A DNA stretch of 64,000 nt from a bacterium (lineage in GTDB: Bacteria > Sysuimicrobiota > Sysuimicrobiia > Sysuimicrobiales > Segetimicrobiaceae): NCBI GenBank assembly GCA_035307765.1, contig DATGHU010000051.1:1-64000 (forward strand), in the 5' to 3' direction. Each line of letters opens with the position of its first letter. Within the stretch, counting starts at the first letter, position 1. The position numbers and the translations under genes are program-made. Shown here in pieces: positions 49,982 through 58,810 of the stretch. The notes below the pieces were generated by a model. The model did no database searches. It had not been told where the DNA came from and saw only the letters and a list, made by a program, of their open reading frames with translations.

Positions 49982-50872
49982 ATGGAGTACGGGATCACCC
50001 TGCCGGGCGCGGGGCCGCTCGCCACCCCCGAGGCGTTGACCGCGGTGGCGACGCTCGCGGAATCGCTCGGGTACGCGTCGGTGTGGGTGACCGATCATAT
50101 CGCGTTTCCCGAGCAGCACACCAGCGCCTACCCGTACCGAGCGGACCGGAAAGCCCCGTGGCCGTCGACCATTTCCTACCTCGATGCCTTCACCGCGTTG
50201 AGTTGGGTGGGGGCGGTGACCCGACGGGTCGGCCTCGGCACCTCGGTGCTGATCCTTCCGTTGCGTCCCCCGTTGATCGTCGCGAAGACGGTGGCCACCC
50301 TGGACTACTTGAGCGGCGGCCGGATGCTCCTCGGGGTGGGCGCGGGGTGGCTTCGCGAGGAGTTCGACCTGCTGGGGCAACCGTTTGAGGACCGCGGTCG
50401 GCGGATGCGGGAGGCGATCCGAATCTTGCGGGCGTGCTGGGGTCCCGATCCGGTGCGGTTCGAGGGGGCGTTCTATCATCTCGCGCCGTTCGGGATGGAT
50501 CCCAAACCGGTCCAAGGCCCCCGGCTGCCCGTGCTGGGGGGAGGCGAGGGCGACGTCGCGCTCCGGCGCGTGGCCGAAGTCTGCGACGGCTGGCATCCCC
50601 TGAACCTGACCCCCGAGCAGGTGGCGGAGCGTCTCGACCGGCTTCGCCGGTACGTGGCGGACGCCGGACGCTCCATGGCCGACCTGCTGCTCACCGTCCG
50701 TCCCGGGCTGGCCAACCCGGTGACGGTCGATCTCGCGGCCCGCTACGAGGCGCTGGGCGTCCGGTTGCTCGTCGCCGACGTCGACTATCGGCGGTTGACG
50801 CTGCCCGAGGCGCTCGCGCAGGTGGCCCACCTGGCGCGGGCGCTGCATCTTTCCGGCGCCGGCGTGGCGTGA
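49982..50872 (+). CDS. LLM class flavin-dependent oxidoreductase (F420-type)
   Basis: A 296-residue luciferase-like monooxygenase-fold enzyme. The TIM-barrel motifs are typical: YGITLPGAGPLATPEAL, WVTDHIAFPEQHTS, RVGLGTSVLILPLRPPLIVAKTVATLDYLSGGRMLLGVGAGW (discontinuous in function but clear) and FEGAFYHLAPFGMDPKPVQ. This pattern belongs to the group usually annotated as TIGR03619-type F420-dependent oxidoreductases. Whether the cofactor is F420 or FMN cannot be decided here, since no F420-biosynthesis gene is present. ATG 49982. Confidence 0.88.
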   Translation: MEYGITLPGAGPLATPEALTAVATLAESLGYASVWVTDHIAFPEQHTSAYPYRADRKAPWPSTISYLDAFTALSWVGAVTRRVGLGTSVLILPLRPPLIVAKTVATLDYLSGGRMLLGVGAGWLREEFDLLGQPFEDRGRRMREAIRILRACWGPDPVRFEGAFYHLAPFGMDPKPVQGPRLPVLGGGEGDVALRRVAEVCDGWHPLNLTPEQVAERLDRLRRYVADAGRSMADLLLTVRPGLANPVTVDLAARYEALGVRLLVADVDYRRLTLPEALAQVAHLARALHLSGAGVA

Positions 50873-50887
50873 CCCGCCGCGTGTCCC

Positions 50888-51481
50888 GTGTTCACCTGTA
50901 GGGAGACGATCGTGCTGGCGTCGGCGTCGCCGCGGCGGCGTGACCTGCTGGCCTCCGCCGGGATCGCCGTGCGGGCGGTGGCGAGCGGCATCCCCGAGGA
51001 GGATCATCCGGGGGAGCACGCCGAGGCGCGCGTCCGCCGCCTGGCCGAGGCGAAGGCCCGGGCCGTGGCGCGCGCCGCGGCCGGGGCGGGGCGGTTTTTC
51101 ATCGGCGCCGACACCGTGGTCGTGCGGGGCGCGGAGGCGCTGGGCAAGCCCCGCGACCGCGGCGATGCGGAGCGGATGCTGCGCGCGCTTTCCGGAGGGG
51201 TGCACGAGGTTGTCACCGGCGTGGCGGTGTACGACGCCGCGGCCGATCGGGTGCACGTCGAGGCGGTGCGCACGCGCGTCACCTTCAAGGCGCTGCGCGA
51301 TCGGGAGATCGCGGCGTATGTCGAGGAGGATCGTCCCTTCGACAAGGCCGGCGCCTACGGGATTCAGGGGCGGGCGGCGTTCATGGTGGAGCGGATCGAC
51401 GGATCGTACACGAACGTGGTCGGCCTGCCGCTGTGCGAGACGGTCGAAGCGCTGCTCGCGATGGGGGCCATCTCCCCCTGA
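50888..51481 (+). CDS. maf: Maf family nucleoside triphosphate pyrophosphatase
   Basis: A 197-residue Maf protein, a house-cleaning pyrophosphatase acting on modified or canonical nucleotides (dTTP/UTP subgroup). IVLASASPRRRDLLASAGI is the N-terminal signature, FFIGADTVVV the catalytic aspartate loop, LGKPRDRGDAERMLRALSG and GAYGIQGRAAFMVERIDGSYTNVVGLPL the remaining conserved blocks. The start is GTG 50888 or possibly the GTG at 50912, which has GGGAGACG before it; both leave the signature intact. Confidence 0.93.
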   Translation: MFTCRETIVLASASPRRRDLLASAGIAVRAVASGIPEEDHPGEHAEARVRRLAEAKARAVARAAAGAGRFFIGADTVVVRGAEALGKPRDRGDAERMLRALSGGVHEVVTGVAVYDAAADRVHVEAVRTRVTFKALRDREIAAYVEEDRPFDKAGAYGIQGRAAFMVERIDGSYTNVVGLPLCETVEALLAMGAISP

Positions 51482-51545
51482 GCGGTCGGCGTCGGCGAGT
51501 GTGGGGGGAGCGCCCTCCACGGGAAGCGGGTAGTGAGCGCGCCGG

Positions 51546-52541
51546 ATGGCTCGGATCGTCCTGCTGAACTCGATGCTCCACCGCGTCGGCGAGGACCTCC
51601 TCGCCGCGCGCGCCCAGGTGGAGATCGTCCCCGCCGCCGCGGCCCCCGACCGACTTCGGTCGGCGTTGCGCGATGCCGACGCGGTGCTCGTCCGGTTGCC
51701 CGCCCGGATCACCCGGGAGGTGATCGCCGCGGCGTCCCGGCTCCGCGTCATCGGCACCGCGGGGGCGGGATTCGACAACATCGATGTCGCCGCGGCGACC
51801 GCCGCCGGGATCCCCGTCGTCAACAACGCCGGGGTCGGCCCGAACCCGGTCGCCGAGCACACGGTCGGCCTGATGATCGCGCTCGCCAGGCGGATCGTGG
51901 CCGGCGACCGTCGGCTGCGGCGGGACGGGTGGGCCTGCCGTGAGCGCCTGCTGGGCGCGGAGCTCGGCACCGAGCTGTCCGGCAAGACCGTCGGCATCGT
52001 GGGGTTCGGATTCATCGGCCGGCGGGTGGCGGGCATCTGCACCGCCGCCTTCGGGAGCCGCGTCCTGGCCTACGACCCGTTCCTGGAGGACGCGGCGTTC
52101 GCGGCGGCGGGGGTGGAGCGGCGGGGGGATCTCGACGCGCTCCTCCCCGAGGTGGACTTTCTCACGGTCCACACGCCGCTGAGCGAGGAGACGCGCCACG
52201 TGATCGGCGCGCGAGAACTGGCCCTGCTTCGGCCGACGGCGTACCTGATCAACTGCGCGCGCGGCGGAGTGGTCGATGCGGACGCGCTCGCCGATGCGCT
52301 TCGGGCCGGCCGACTCGCCGGCGCGGGCATCGACGTGTTCGATCCGGAACCACCCGCGCACCCGCACCCCCTCTACGCTCTGGAGAACGTGATCGTCACC
52401 CCCCACATCGCCGGGCTGAGCGACGAAACGAACCGCCGGCTGTCCGTCTCCGCCGCCGAACAGGTCCTGCAGGTGCTGGCGGACGAGCGGCCGCCGCGCC
52501 TCGTGAACCCCGAGGTCTGGTCCCGCCGCCGGCGTGGCTGA
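51546..52541 (+). CDS. D-2-hydroxyacid dehydrogenase (phosphoglycerate dehydrogenase-like)
   Basis: A 331-residue NAD-dependent D-isomer 2-hydroxyacid dehydrogenase. The Rossmann motif is IVGFGFIGRRVAGI. The catalytic Arg lies in NCARGGVVDADALADAL, the Glu in DVFDPEPPAHPHPLY, and the His in TPHIAGLSDETNRR. There is no ACT or regulatory C-terminal domain, unlike long SerA forms. It could be a glyoxylate/hydroxypyruvate reductase or a phosphoglycerate dehydrogenase. It is followed, after about 60 bases, by the small protein and amidase unit. Confidence 0.88.
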   Translation: MARIVLLNSMLHRVGEDLLAARAQVEIVPAAAAPDRLRSALRDADAVLVRLPARITREVIAAASRLRVIGTAGAGFDNIDVAAATAAGIPVVNNAGVGPNPVAEHTVGLMIALARRIVAGDRRLRRDGWACRERLLGAELGTELSGKTVGIVGFGFIGRRVAGICTAAFGSRVLAYDPFLEDAAFAAAGVERRGDLDALLPEVDFLTVHTPLSEETRHVIGARELALLRPTAYLINCARGGVVDADALADALRAGRLAGAGIDVFDPEPPAHPHPLYALENVIVTPHIAGLSDETNRRLSVSAAEQVLQVLADERPPRLVNPEVWSRRRRG

Positions 52542-52600
52542 GGGCGCGGCCGCCTCGGCGGCTCCGAGGAAAACGATCGCGCGGCGTGGTACTGAGTGAC

Positions 52601-52789
52601 ATGCCCACCCGACGGTCCCGCCCGCAGGCCCGACGGTCCCCCGCCCGAACACCCCCGAGGCGGCGGCCCCGCGGTTCCGCCGCGGCCGAGCTGCGCCAGG
52701 TGCAGAAAGCCCAGCGCGAGACCGGCCAGCGTCTCCAGGACGTGAAAGTGCCGCCGGCCACAGAGCCGGCCGTCGTGTTCAGGGTCTGA
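52601..52789 (+). CDS. Small basic protein upstream of the amidase gene
   Basis: A 62-residue frame, ATG 52601 (or GTG 52586), ending three bases before the amidase ATG. The first half is Arg/Pro-rich (MPTRRSRPQARRSPARTPPR); the second is a helix (AAAELRQVQKAQRETGQRL) followed by VPPATEPAVVFRV. The last codons have strong G/C third positions like the neighbouring genes. The helix plus a short '.P...EPA..F' tail resembles small proteins I have seen next to amidase genes, possibly helpers analogous to GatC, but this is a weak comparison. Confidence 0.5.
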   Translation: MPTRRSRPQARRSPARTPPRRRPRGSAAAELRQVQKAQRETGQRLQDVKVPPATEPAVVFRV

Positions 52790-52792
52790 TCC

Positions 52793-54229
52793 ATGGACAC
52801 GCCCCTCTACCTCACCATCGGCGAACTGGGGGACGGGCTGCGGCGCCGGCAGTTTTCGTCGGTCGAGCTGACGCGCGCGGCGCTCGACCGTCTCGAATCG
52901 ATCGGCGGCCGATACAACGCCGTCGCCAGCATCATGCACGAACGCGCGGTGCGCGAGGCCCACGCGGCGGACCGCATGTTGCGGGACGGCCGGCACCGCG
53001 GATCGCTGCTGGGGATCCCCTACGGGGCAAAGGACCTCCTCGCCGCCGTGGGCGCGCCGACGACCTGGGGGGCTCCGCCCTTCGCGCGCCAGACCTTCGA
53101 CTACGACGCGGCGGTGGTGGAGTCGCTGCGGCGCGCGGGCGCGGTGCTGACGGCGAAGCTGGCGATGATCGAGCTCGCGGGGGGCGGAGGGTACCGATAT
53201 GCCTCGGCGTCCCTGCAAGGGCCGTGCCGGAACCCGTGGAACCCGCAGCACTGGTCGGGGGGCTCGTCCAGCGGGACGGGCGCCGCGGTGGCGGCGGGCC
53301 TGGTGCCGTTCGGCATCGGATCGGAAACCTCGGGATCGATCCTCTCTCCTTCCTCGAACTGCGGGGTCACCGGACTGCGCCCCACCTACGGGCTGGTCAG
53401 CCGGTACGGCGCGATGGCGCTGGCCTGGACGATGGACAAGATCGGCCCGATGTGCCGGAGTGCGGAGGACTGCGGGCTGGTGCTCGAGGCCATCGCCGCC
53501 CCGGATCCCCGCGACCCGGGGTCGGCGGGCCGTGTCTTCCGGATGACGCGCAAGGCCCGGCAGCGGCTGTCCGCGCTGCGGGTGGGGTACGTGGCCGGCG
53601 ACTTTGAGCAGGGCATGCACCGCTCGGCCCGGGGCGTGATGCAGGATGCGGTGGCGGCGGTGCGCAGCCTCGGCGTGCGATGGAAGCGCATCGCGCTCCC
53701 GGATCTCCCGATCGACGCGGCGGCGAGGACGATCATCCGTGCCGAGGGGTCGGCGGCGTTCCAGGGGCTGCTCAGGGGCCGTGGACTGCCGCCGCTGGCC
53801 GACCGCCGGCAGGCGATCGGACTGCGCGCGGGCCTCGAGGTGACCGCGGTCGATTATCTCAACGCGATGCGCATCCGCCGCCTGCTGCAGGACGCGTTCG
53901 CCCGCCTCTTCACCGAAGTCGACGTGATCATCGCGCCCACCCGGTTCGCGCCGGCCGGGCGGATCGATGAGCCGATTGATCCGCTGTGGCGCTCCCGCGG
54001 CGGCGGCGGGATGGGCGTGGCGCTCGTGCCGGCGGGAAACCTCGTCGGCATTCCCGCCCTGTCGCTGCCGTGCGGGTTCACCTCCTCGGGGCTGCCGGTG
54101 GCGATCCAGCTGGTGGGCCGGCCGTTTGAGGAGGGGACCTTGATCGACTTCGGGCGTGCGTTTCAGGGGATCACCGACTGGCACCGCCGCACGCCTCCCA
54201 TTCCGTGGAAACCCCCCCGCCGCCACTGA
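52793..54229 (+). CDS. Amidase (amidase signature family)
   Basis: A 478-residue second amidase signature enzyme. Catalytic residues are K80 in PYGAKDLLAAV, the serines in WSGGSSSGTGAAVAAG (158-160) and nucleophile S182 in GSETSGSILSPSSNCGVTGLRP. The linker RPTYGLVSRYGAM and the C-terminal GIPALSLPCGF are typical. It resembles GatA/AtzF-like stand-alone amidases. It follows the small basic protein by three bases and overlaps the next gene as TGATG, so the three genes are probably translated together. Confidence 0.9.
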   Translation: MDTPLYLTIGELGDGLRRRQFSSVELTRAALDRLESIGGRYNAVASIMHERAVREAHAADRMLRDGRHRGSLLGIPYGAKDLLAAVGAPTTWGAPPFARQTFDYDAAVVESLRRAGAVLTAKLAMIELAGGGGYRYASASLQGPCRNPWNPQHWSGGSSSGTGAAVAAGLVPFGIGSETSGSILSPSSNCGVTGLRPTYGLVSRYGAMALAWTMDKIGPMCRSAEDCGLVLEAIAAPDPRDPGSAGRVFRMTRKARQRLSALRVGYVAGDFEQGMHRSARGVMQDAVAAVRSLGVRWKRIALPDLPIDAAARTIIRAEGSAAFQGLLRGRGLPPLADRRQAIGLRAGLEVTAVDYLNAMRIRRLLQDAFARLFTEVDVIIAPTRFAPAGRIDEPIDPLWRSRGGGGMGVALVPAGNLVGIPALSLPCGFTSSGLPVAIQLVGRPFEEGTLIDFGRAFQGITDWHRRTPPIPWKPPRRH

Positions 54230-55392
54230 TGCACGGGACGGCGGAGGTGGTGATCATCGGGGCCGGGGTGATGGGGGCGAGCGTCGCCTACCATCTGGCC
54301 CGGCGCGGGTGCCGGGACGTGGTCGTGCTGGAGCAGTTCGACGCGTCCGGCCTGGGGAGCACCGGCAAGGCCACGGGGGGGTTCCGCAGCCAGTTCACCA
54401 CCGAGGTCTACGTGCGCCTCTCGTTGCTGGCGCGGGAGCGGCTGCGACATTTTCACGAGGAGACGGGAGTCGATCCCGGCTACCGGCCGGTGGGCTACCT
54501 CTTCATGGCCAAGACGGAGGCGCAGCTGCGGAGCCTGCGGGCGGCGATGGCCGTCCAGCGGGCGGCGGGCCTGACGGACGTGCGGGAGGTGGACCAGGCG
54601 GACCTCCGCCGACTCTCCCCGTCCGTGCGCGCCGACGATCTGATCGGCGGGATCTTCGGACCCACCGACGGGTACATCGTGCCGCTGGAGATCATGCGCG
54701 GGTTGCTCGAGGCGGCACAGCGGTTGGGGGTGGCGTTCGAGTACGGGTGCGGACCCGCGGCGTGTCTCGTGGACGGCGACCGCATCGTGGGGGTGCGGAC
54801 CGGCCGGGAGGACGTGGCGACGCGCCGGGTGGTCAACGCCGCGGGGGCCTGGGCCGGGCTGGTGGCGCGGACGGCCGGCGTGGAGATTCCCGTCAGTCCG
54901 CTGCGGCGGCAGACCGCCGTCACCCAGCCGTTTCCCCGGCTGCCGGGTGAGACGCCGATGACCATCAACGTGGACGACGGCTTCCACTTCCGGGTTCGGG
55001 ACGGGCGGGCGTGGTTGCTGTGGCCCCAGGATACGCCCACCGTGGATCCGTTTGACACGACCTTCGACCGGGAATGGTTGGACGGGCTGCTGCCCCGGGC
55101 CTACGACCGCGTGCCCTGCCTCCGCGAGGCGGAGATCGATCTGGGCCGGTGCTCGTGCGGGCTCTACGAGATGTCCCCGGACAAACACGCGCTGGTCGGG
55201 CCGGCGCCGGGGATGGACGGGCTGTATCTGATCAACGGCTCCTCGGGACACGGGGTGATGCACTCCGCGGTGCTCGGCCAGCTGCTCGCCGAAATCATGC
55301 TCGACGGGCGCGCCCACACGCTGGACATCCACGCCCTTCGTCCGACGCGGTTCGCCGAAGGCCAGCCCAACCCCCAGTCTGAGATCCTGTAG
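54229..55392 (+). CDS. FAD-dependent oxidoreductase (DAO family, sarcosine/glycine-oxidase-like)
   Basis: A 387-residue DAO-family flavoprotein with EVVIIGAGVMGASVAYHLAR at the N-terminus, a conserved STGKATGGFRSQF segment after the ribose-binding strand, and a C-terminal LYLINGSSGHGVMHSAVLG. It probably oxidises a secondary amine or amino acid. ATG 54229 overlaps the amidase stop (TGATG); an earlier GTG at 54205 would overlap more and adds only a Pro run. The gene for PdxH follows nine bases after the stop. Confidence 0.88.
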   Translation: MHGTAEVVIIGAGVMGASVAYHLARRGCRDVVVLEQFDASGLGSTGKATGGFRSQFTTEVYVRLSLLARERLRHFHEETGVDPGYRPVGYLFMAKTEAQLRSLRAAMAVQRAAGLTDVREVDQADLRRLSPSVRADDLIGGIFGPTDGYIVPLEIMRGLLEAAQRLGVAFEYGCGPAACLVDGDRIVGVRTGREDVATRRVVNAAGAWAGLVARTAGVEIPVSPLRRQTAVTQPFPRLPGETPMTINVDDGFHFRVRDGRAWLLWPQDTPTVDPFDTTFDREWLDGLLPRAYDRVPCLREAEIDLGRCSCGLYEMSPDKHALVGPAPGMDGLYLINGSSGHGVMHSAVLGQLLAEIMLDGRAHTLDIHALRPTRFAEGQPNPQSEIL

Positions 55393-55400
55393 CGCGTCTC

Positions 55401-56057
55401 GTGGAGGGTCCCGCGGACCGCACATCCGCCGCCGCGCACGCAGACCGCGCGGGGCGGTCGCTCGACGAGGCCGACGTTCACCCGGATCCGTTCGTCCAGT
55501 TCCACCGCTGGCTGGATGAGGAGGTGGCGGCCGGACTGCGGCTTCCCGCGGCGATGATCGTCGCCACGTCCGCGCGGGACGGCGCCCCCTCGGTCCGGAC
55601 GGTGCTCCTCAACGGGCTCGACGGGCGGGGCTTTGTCTTCTACACGAACTATGAGAGCCGCAAGGCGCGCGAGCTGGCGGAGAACCCCGCGGGGGCGATT
55701 CTGTTTTATTGGCCGAGGGGCGGGCGGCAGGTTCGCGCCGAGGGCCCCGTGGTCAGGATCTCCGCCGACGAGTCGGACGCCTATTTCCGCACCCGCCCGA
55801 GGGAGAGTCAGTTGAGCGCCTGGGCCTCGCGCCAGAGCGAGGTGATCCCCGCCCGAGCGGTGCTCGAGGCGCGGGTGTGCGCGCTCGCCGAGGAGTACCG
55901 GGATCGCGAGGTCCCCCGGCCGCCCTTCTGGGGCGGGTACCGGATCGCCCCTCATGTGGTCGAGTTCTGGCAGGGGCGCCTTAACCGGCTGCACGACCGC
56001 CTCTGCTACCGCCTGGTCGAGGCCGGGCGCTGGCGGATCGAGCGGCTGTCTCCGTAG
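55401..56057 (+). CDS. pdxH: Pyridoxamine 5'-phosphate oxidase
   Basis: A 218-residue FMN enzyme making pyridoxal phosphate. PDPFVQFHRWLDEEV, PSVRTVLLNGLDGRGFVFYTNYES (in part the FMN-binding strand), RPRESQLSAWASRQS and the C-terminal dimerisation block VVEFWQGRLNRLHDR with WRIERLSP at the very end are all diagnostic. Start GTG 55401. PLP made here would serve aminotransferases such as the one in the purine operon. Confidence 0.93.
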   Translation: MEGPADRTSAAAHADRAGRSLDEADVHPDPFVQFHRWLDEEVAAGLRLPAAMIVATSARDGAPSVRTVLLNGLDGRGFVFYTNYESRKARELAENPAGAILFYWPRGGRQVRAEGPVVRISADESDAYFRTRPRESQLSAWASRQSEVIPARAVLEARVCALAEEYRDREVPRPPFWGGYRIAPHVVEFWQGRLNRLHDRLCYRLVEAGRWRIERLSP

Positions 56058-56097
56058 CGCTCGCGGGCGATCGATCACGATGAGGGGGGAGCCCGAC

Positions 56098-57480
56098 ATG
56101 CCCGTCTTCGACATCGTGATCCGCAACGGCCGCCTGGCCGTCCCCGCGGGGGCGGCGCGGACCGATCTGGGGATCGACGGCCAGCGGATCGCCCAGATCG
56201 GCGGCCCGATGTCCGGCACGAACGAGATCGACGCCGCCGGCCTTCTGGTTCTGCCGGGGGGCGTCGACGCCCACGTGCACCTCACCCCCGGCCTGCGCTC
56301 ACCCCAGGAGGGGCCGGTGTGGATCGACGACATCGCCAGCGGGTCCGCGGCTGCCCTGGCCGGGGGAATCACGACCCTCGGCAATATGACCTTTCTGCGC
56401 GACGGCGAGCTGCCCCTCGATGGGCTCGACCGCGAGGCCGCGCTGGTGCGCGAGGGGGCGATCGCCGATTTCATCCTGCACCCGGTGCTGCGTGAGCCGA
56501 CCCCCGCGGCGCTGGATCAGATCCTGACCCTGCGCGATCGGGGGCACACCAGCCTCAAGTTTTTCATGGTGACCCCGGGATTCGACCGCCAGGTGGCCGG
56601 CTTTCTCGAGGCGACCGAGCGCGCCGCCGCCGCCGGACTGATCACGATGATACACTGCGAGGACTACGCGATCATCGCTCGGGCGACGGCGCGCCTGATC
56701 GCCGAGGGTCGCTCGGACCTCCGCCACTACGCCGAGAGCCGGCCGGTGGTGTCGGAGACCGTGGCCACCGAGCGCGCCGTCGCGTTCGCCGCGGCGACCG
56801 GGGCGCCCGTCTATGTGGTGCATCTGTCGGCCGCAGCCGCGCTCGACGTCTGCCGCCGCGCCCAGTCGCACGGACTGCCGGTGTACGTGGAGACGCGGCC
56901 CCTCTACCTCCACCTGACCCGGGAGCGTTTCGGCGAGCCGGATGGGGCGAAGTACGTCGGACAGCCGCCGCTGCGGGACGCGGCCGATGTCGCCGCTCTC
57001 TGGGACGGCTTGAGGCAGGGGTCCGTGCACACCGTCTGCAGCGATCACGCGCCGTGGAGCTTGGCGGCGAAGTTGGACCCCGCCTTGTCGGTCGCGACGC
57101 TGCGCCCCGGGGTGGAGGGCTTGGAGTTGCAGATGCCGATGCTCTACTCAGAGGGCGTGCGGACCGGGCGACTTTCGCTGGAGCGTTTCATCGAGGTCAC
57201 GTCGACCAACGCGGCAAAGCTGTTCGGCCTCTACCCCGCGAAGGGGTGCATCGCCGTCGGCAGCGACGCCGACGTGGTGCTCTTCGACCCGAACCTGACG
57301 CGGACGGTCGGCGCCCCGCGCTTCTCTCGATGCGACTACTCGGTGTTCGCCGGGCGGTCCGTGACCGGGTGGCCCGTTCTGACCATGCGTCGCGGGGAAG
57401 TGGTGTTCGATCACGGGCGGGTCACGGGATCGCCGGGAACGGGGCGGTTGATCCCGCGCCTGCCCACCTGCCGGTTGTAG
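56098..57480 (+). CDS. Dihydropyrimidinase/allantoinase-type amidohydrolase
   Basis: A 460-residue cyclic amidohydrolase with a binuclear zinc site: H59 and H61 in VDAHVHL, K154 (to be carboxylated) in TSLKFFMV, the histidines of MIHCED and VHLSA, and D316 in CSDHAPW. The C-terminal ASNAA-like segment reads TSTNAAKLFGLYPAKG and GSDADVVLFDPN. This pattern covers dihydropyrimidinase, hydantoinase and allantoinase; allantoinase is of interest because the urate operon lacks one. GGGGGGAG before ATG 56098 decides the start over ATG 56080. Confidence 0.87.
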   Translation: MPVFDIVIRNGRLAVPAGAARTDLGIDGQRIAQIGGPMSGTNEIDAAGLLVLPGGVDAHVHLTPGLRSPQEGPVWIDDIASGSAAALAGGITTLGNMTFLRDGELPLDGLDREAALVREGAIADFILHPVLREPTPAALDQILTLRDRGHTSLKFFMVTPGFDRQVAGFLEATERAAAAGLITMIHCEDYAIIARATARLIAEGRSDLRHYAESRPVVSETVATERAVAFAAATGAPVYVVHLSAAAALDVCRRAQSHGLPVYVETRPLYLHLTRERFGEPDGAKYVGQPPLRDAADVAALWDGLRQGSVHTVCSDHAPWSLAAKLDPALSVATLRPGVEGLELQMPMLYSEGVRTGRLSLERFIEVTSTNAAKLFGLYPAKGCIAVGSDADVVLFDPNLTRTVGAPRFSRCDYSVFAGRSVTGWPVLTMRRGEVVFDHGRVTGSPGTGRLIPRLPTCRL

Positions 57481-57696
57481 GGCTCCCCCCAGGGGGCGTG
57501 CGAGGCGGTCAGCCCGCGGATCCTCTTACGCGAGTTGGCTCTCGGGCCCCGTCGGGGCGGGCCGCAACAATCGAGGATCTCGGCCCGACATTCAGGCCCC
57601 TCGCGGCGTCTATCGTTTGGTCGCTCCAATTGCACACAACCTCTCGAAGGGTAGAGGGGGGCGCAACGTCCCAAAAGGCAGACGAATGCGCGTTCG
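57481..57696. other. Convergent intergenic region
   Basis: About 215 bases between the rightward amidohydrolase and the leftward methyltransferase. A small GCCCC-GTC-GGGGC hairpin (57546-57558) is the best terminator candidate and is weak; there is no T-run. No gene is visible. Confidence 0.35.
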
Positions 57697-58511
57697 TCAG
57701 TCGGGGCGCGCACCCTCCACGGCGAGCAGGTAGAGGGTTTGGGACTCCGCCTGGGAGCGGATCCAGGTTCGATAGTCAAATTCCGCGGCAGCGCGCTCCG
57801 TCTCGGTGATCACCCCGTCCACGACCATCTGACGCCCTCGGGACGCGGCGACGTCTGCCCACATCCCGATCTTGCTTTCGAAATCCAGCTCGCCGCGCCG
57901 CGTCGCCTCAGCCTGGTTGCGGGTATCGATTTCGACGAGCCCGGCGCGCACGAACATGTCGGCCAGGTGGTCGGCGATGGCGTTGTCCATCGCGCACTCG
58001 TCGCGCCATCGGAGGTAGGCATCGTAAAACGCCCGCATGCTGGCCGGCGGGTGGGGGTCCACGCGATCCGCTCGTGGTTGTAATCGAGGACGATGACGCG
58101 CCCACCCGTTCGCGCCGCGCGGGTCATGGCCTCCAGCGCGGTGAGGGGGGAGGGGAGCCACTGCAGGACGCGCGCGGCCGTGACGAGATCGAATGTCTCC
58201 GCGAACGGGAGACAGCACGCGTCGGCCACCGCGAACCTCAACCCGGGAACCCCGACGTGACGACGCCGGGCGCCGGCGATGAATTCCGTGTTGAGGTCGA
58301 CGCCCACCACACGGCCGCCGGGCGCCACCACCTCGGCGATGCCGCGCGTGATGGCCCCGGTGCCGCACCCCACGTCGAGGACTTCGTGTCCCAGCCGGAG
58401 GATCTCGGCGAGGCGCCGGTGCGCGGTGCGAAGCGACCGCGCGTTCAGGATGGCCGCGGTGCCCTCGGGCAGCGCCGCGCGACGGCGAGCGATGTCATCG
58501 GTCTTCGCCAT
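57697..58511 (-). pseudogene. Class I SAM-dependent methyltransferase with one frameshift
   Basis: A full-length (about 271-residue) methyltransferase split between two frames. From ATG 58511, with GGGAGG before it, the first frame gives the SAM-binding motif HEVLDVGCGTGAITRG, VVGVDLNTEFI, VADACCLPF and GGRVIVLDYNHERIAW. At about 58058 the frame changes and the family continues as DPHPPASMRAFYDAYLRWRD, NAIADHLADMFVRAGL and ends at 57697. A single lost G before a run of C would explain it. Substrate unknown. It may be an intact gene with a sequencing error. It is convergent with the amidohydrolase gene. Confidence 0.78.
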
Positions 58512-58810
58512 GGGAGTCCTCCCGATTGCGAACGGGGGTCCGGTGCGATGAAGATCCGGCCCGCGGGGGCGTCCGGCGAACACGACGCGCATACGGTACC
58601 GTCGTCCGCCCTCGCGGCGCCCCGATCGTCGAGGGGCGGCCGTCGGCGTCGCGGGACGCCGTTCCTTCCTGACCGCCTTTGCGTCTCGAGCGCGCCGATG
58701 CCGCGCGCGCCTGCCTTCTCGCCGATGGAGCGGAGAGAGTATTTCCCCAGGGGGCATCGAATTCCTAGGGAGGTTCCCCTCCCCGACGAGGGGCGCGAGG
58801 AGGGCGATGC
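58512..58810. promoter_or_regulatory. Divergent intergenic region
   Basis: About 300 bases between the leftward methyltransferase and the rightward reductase. It should contain both promoters, but no clear hexamers are visible. Reading frames through it are low-complexity Arg/Pro/Ala and look non-coding. Confidence 0.3.
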
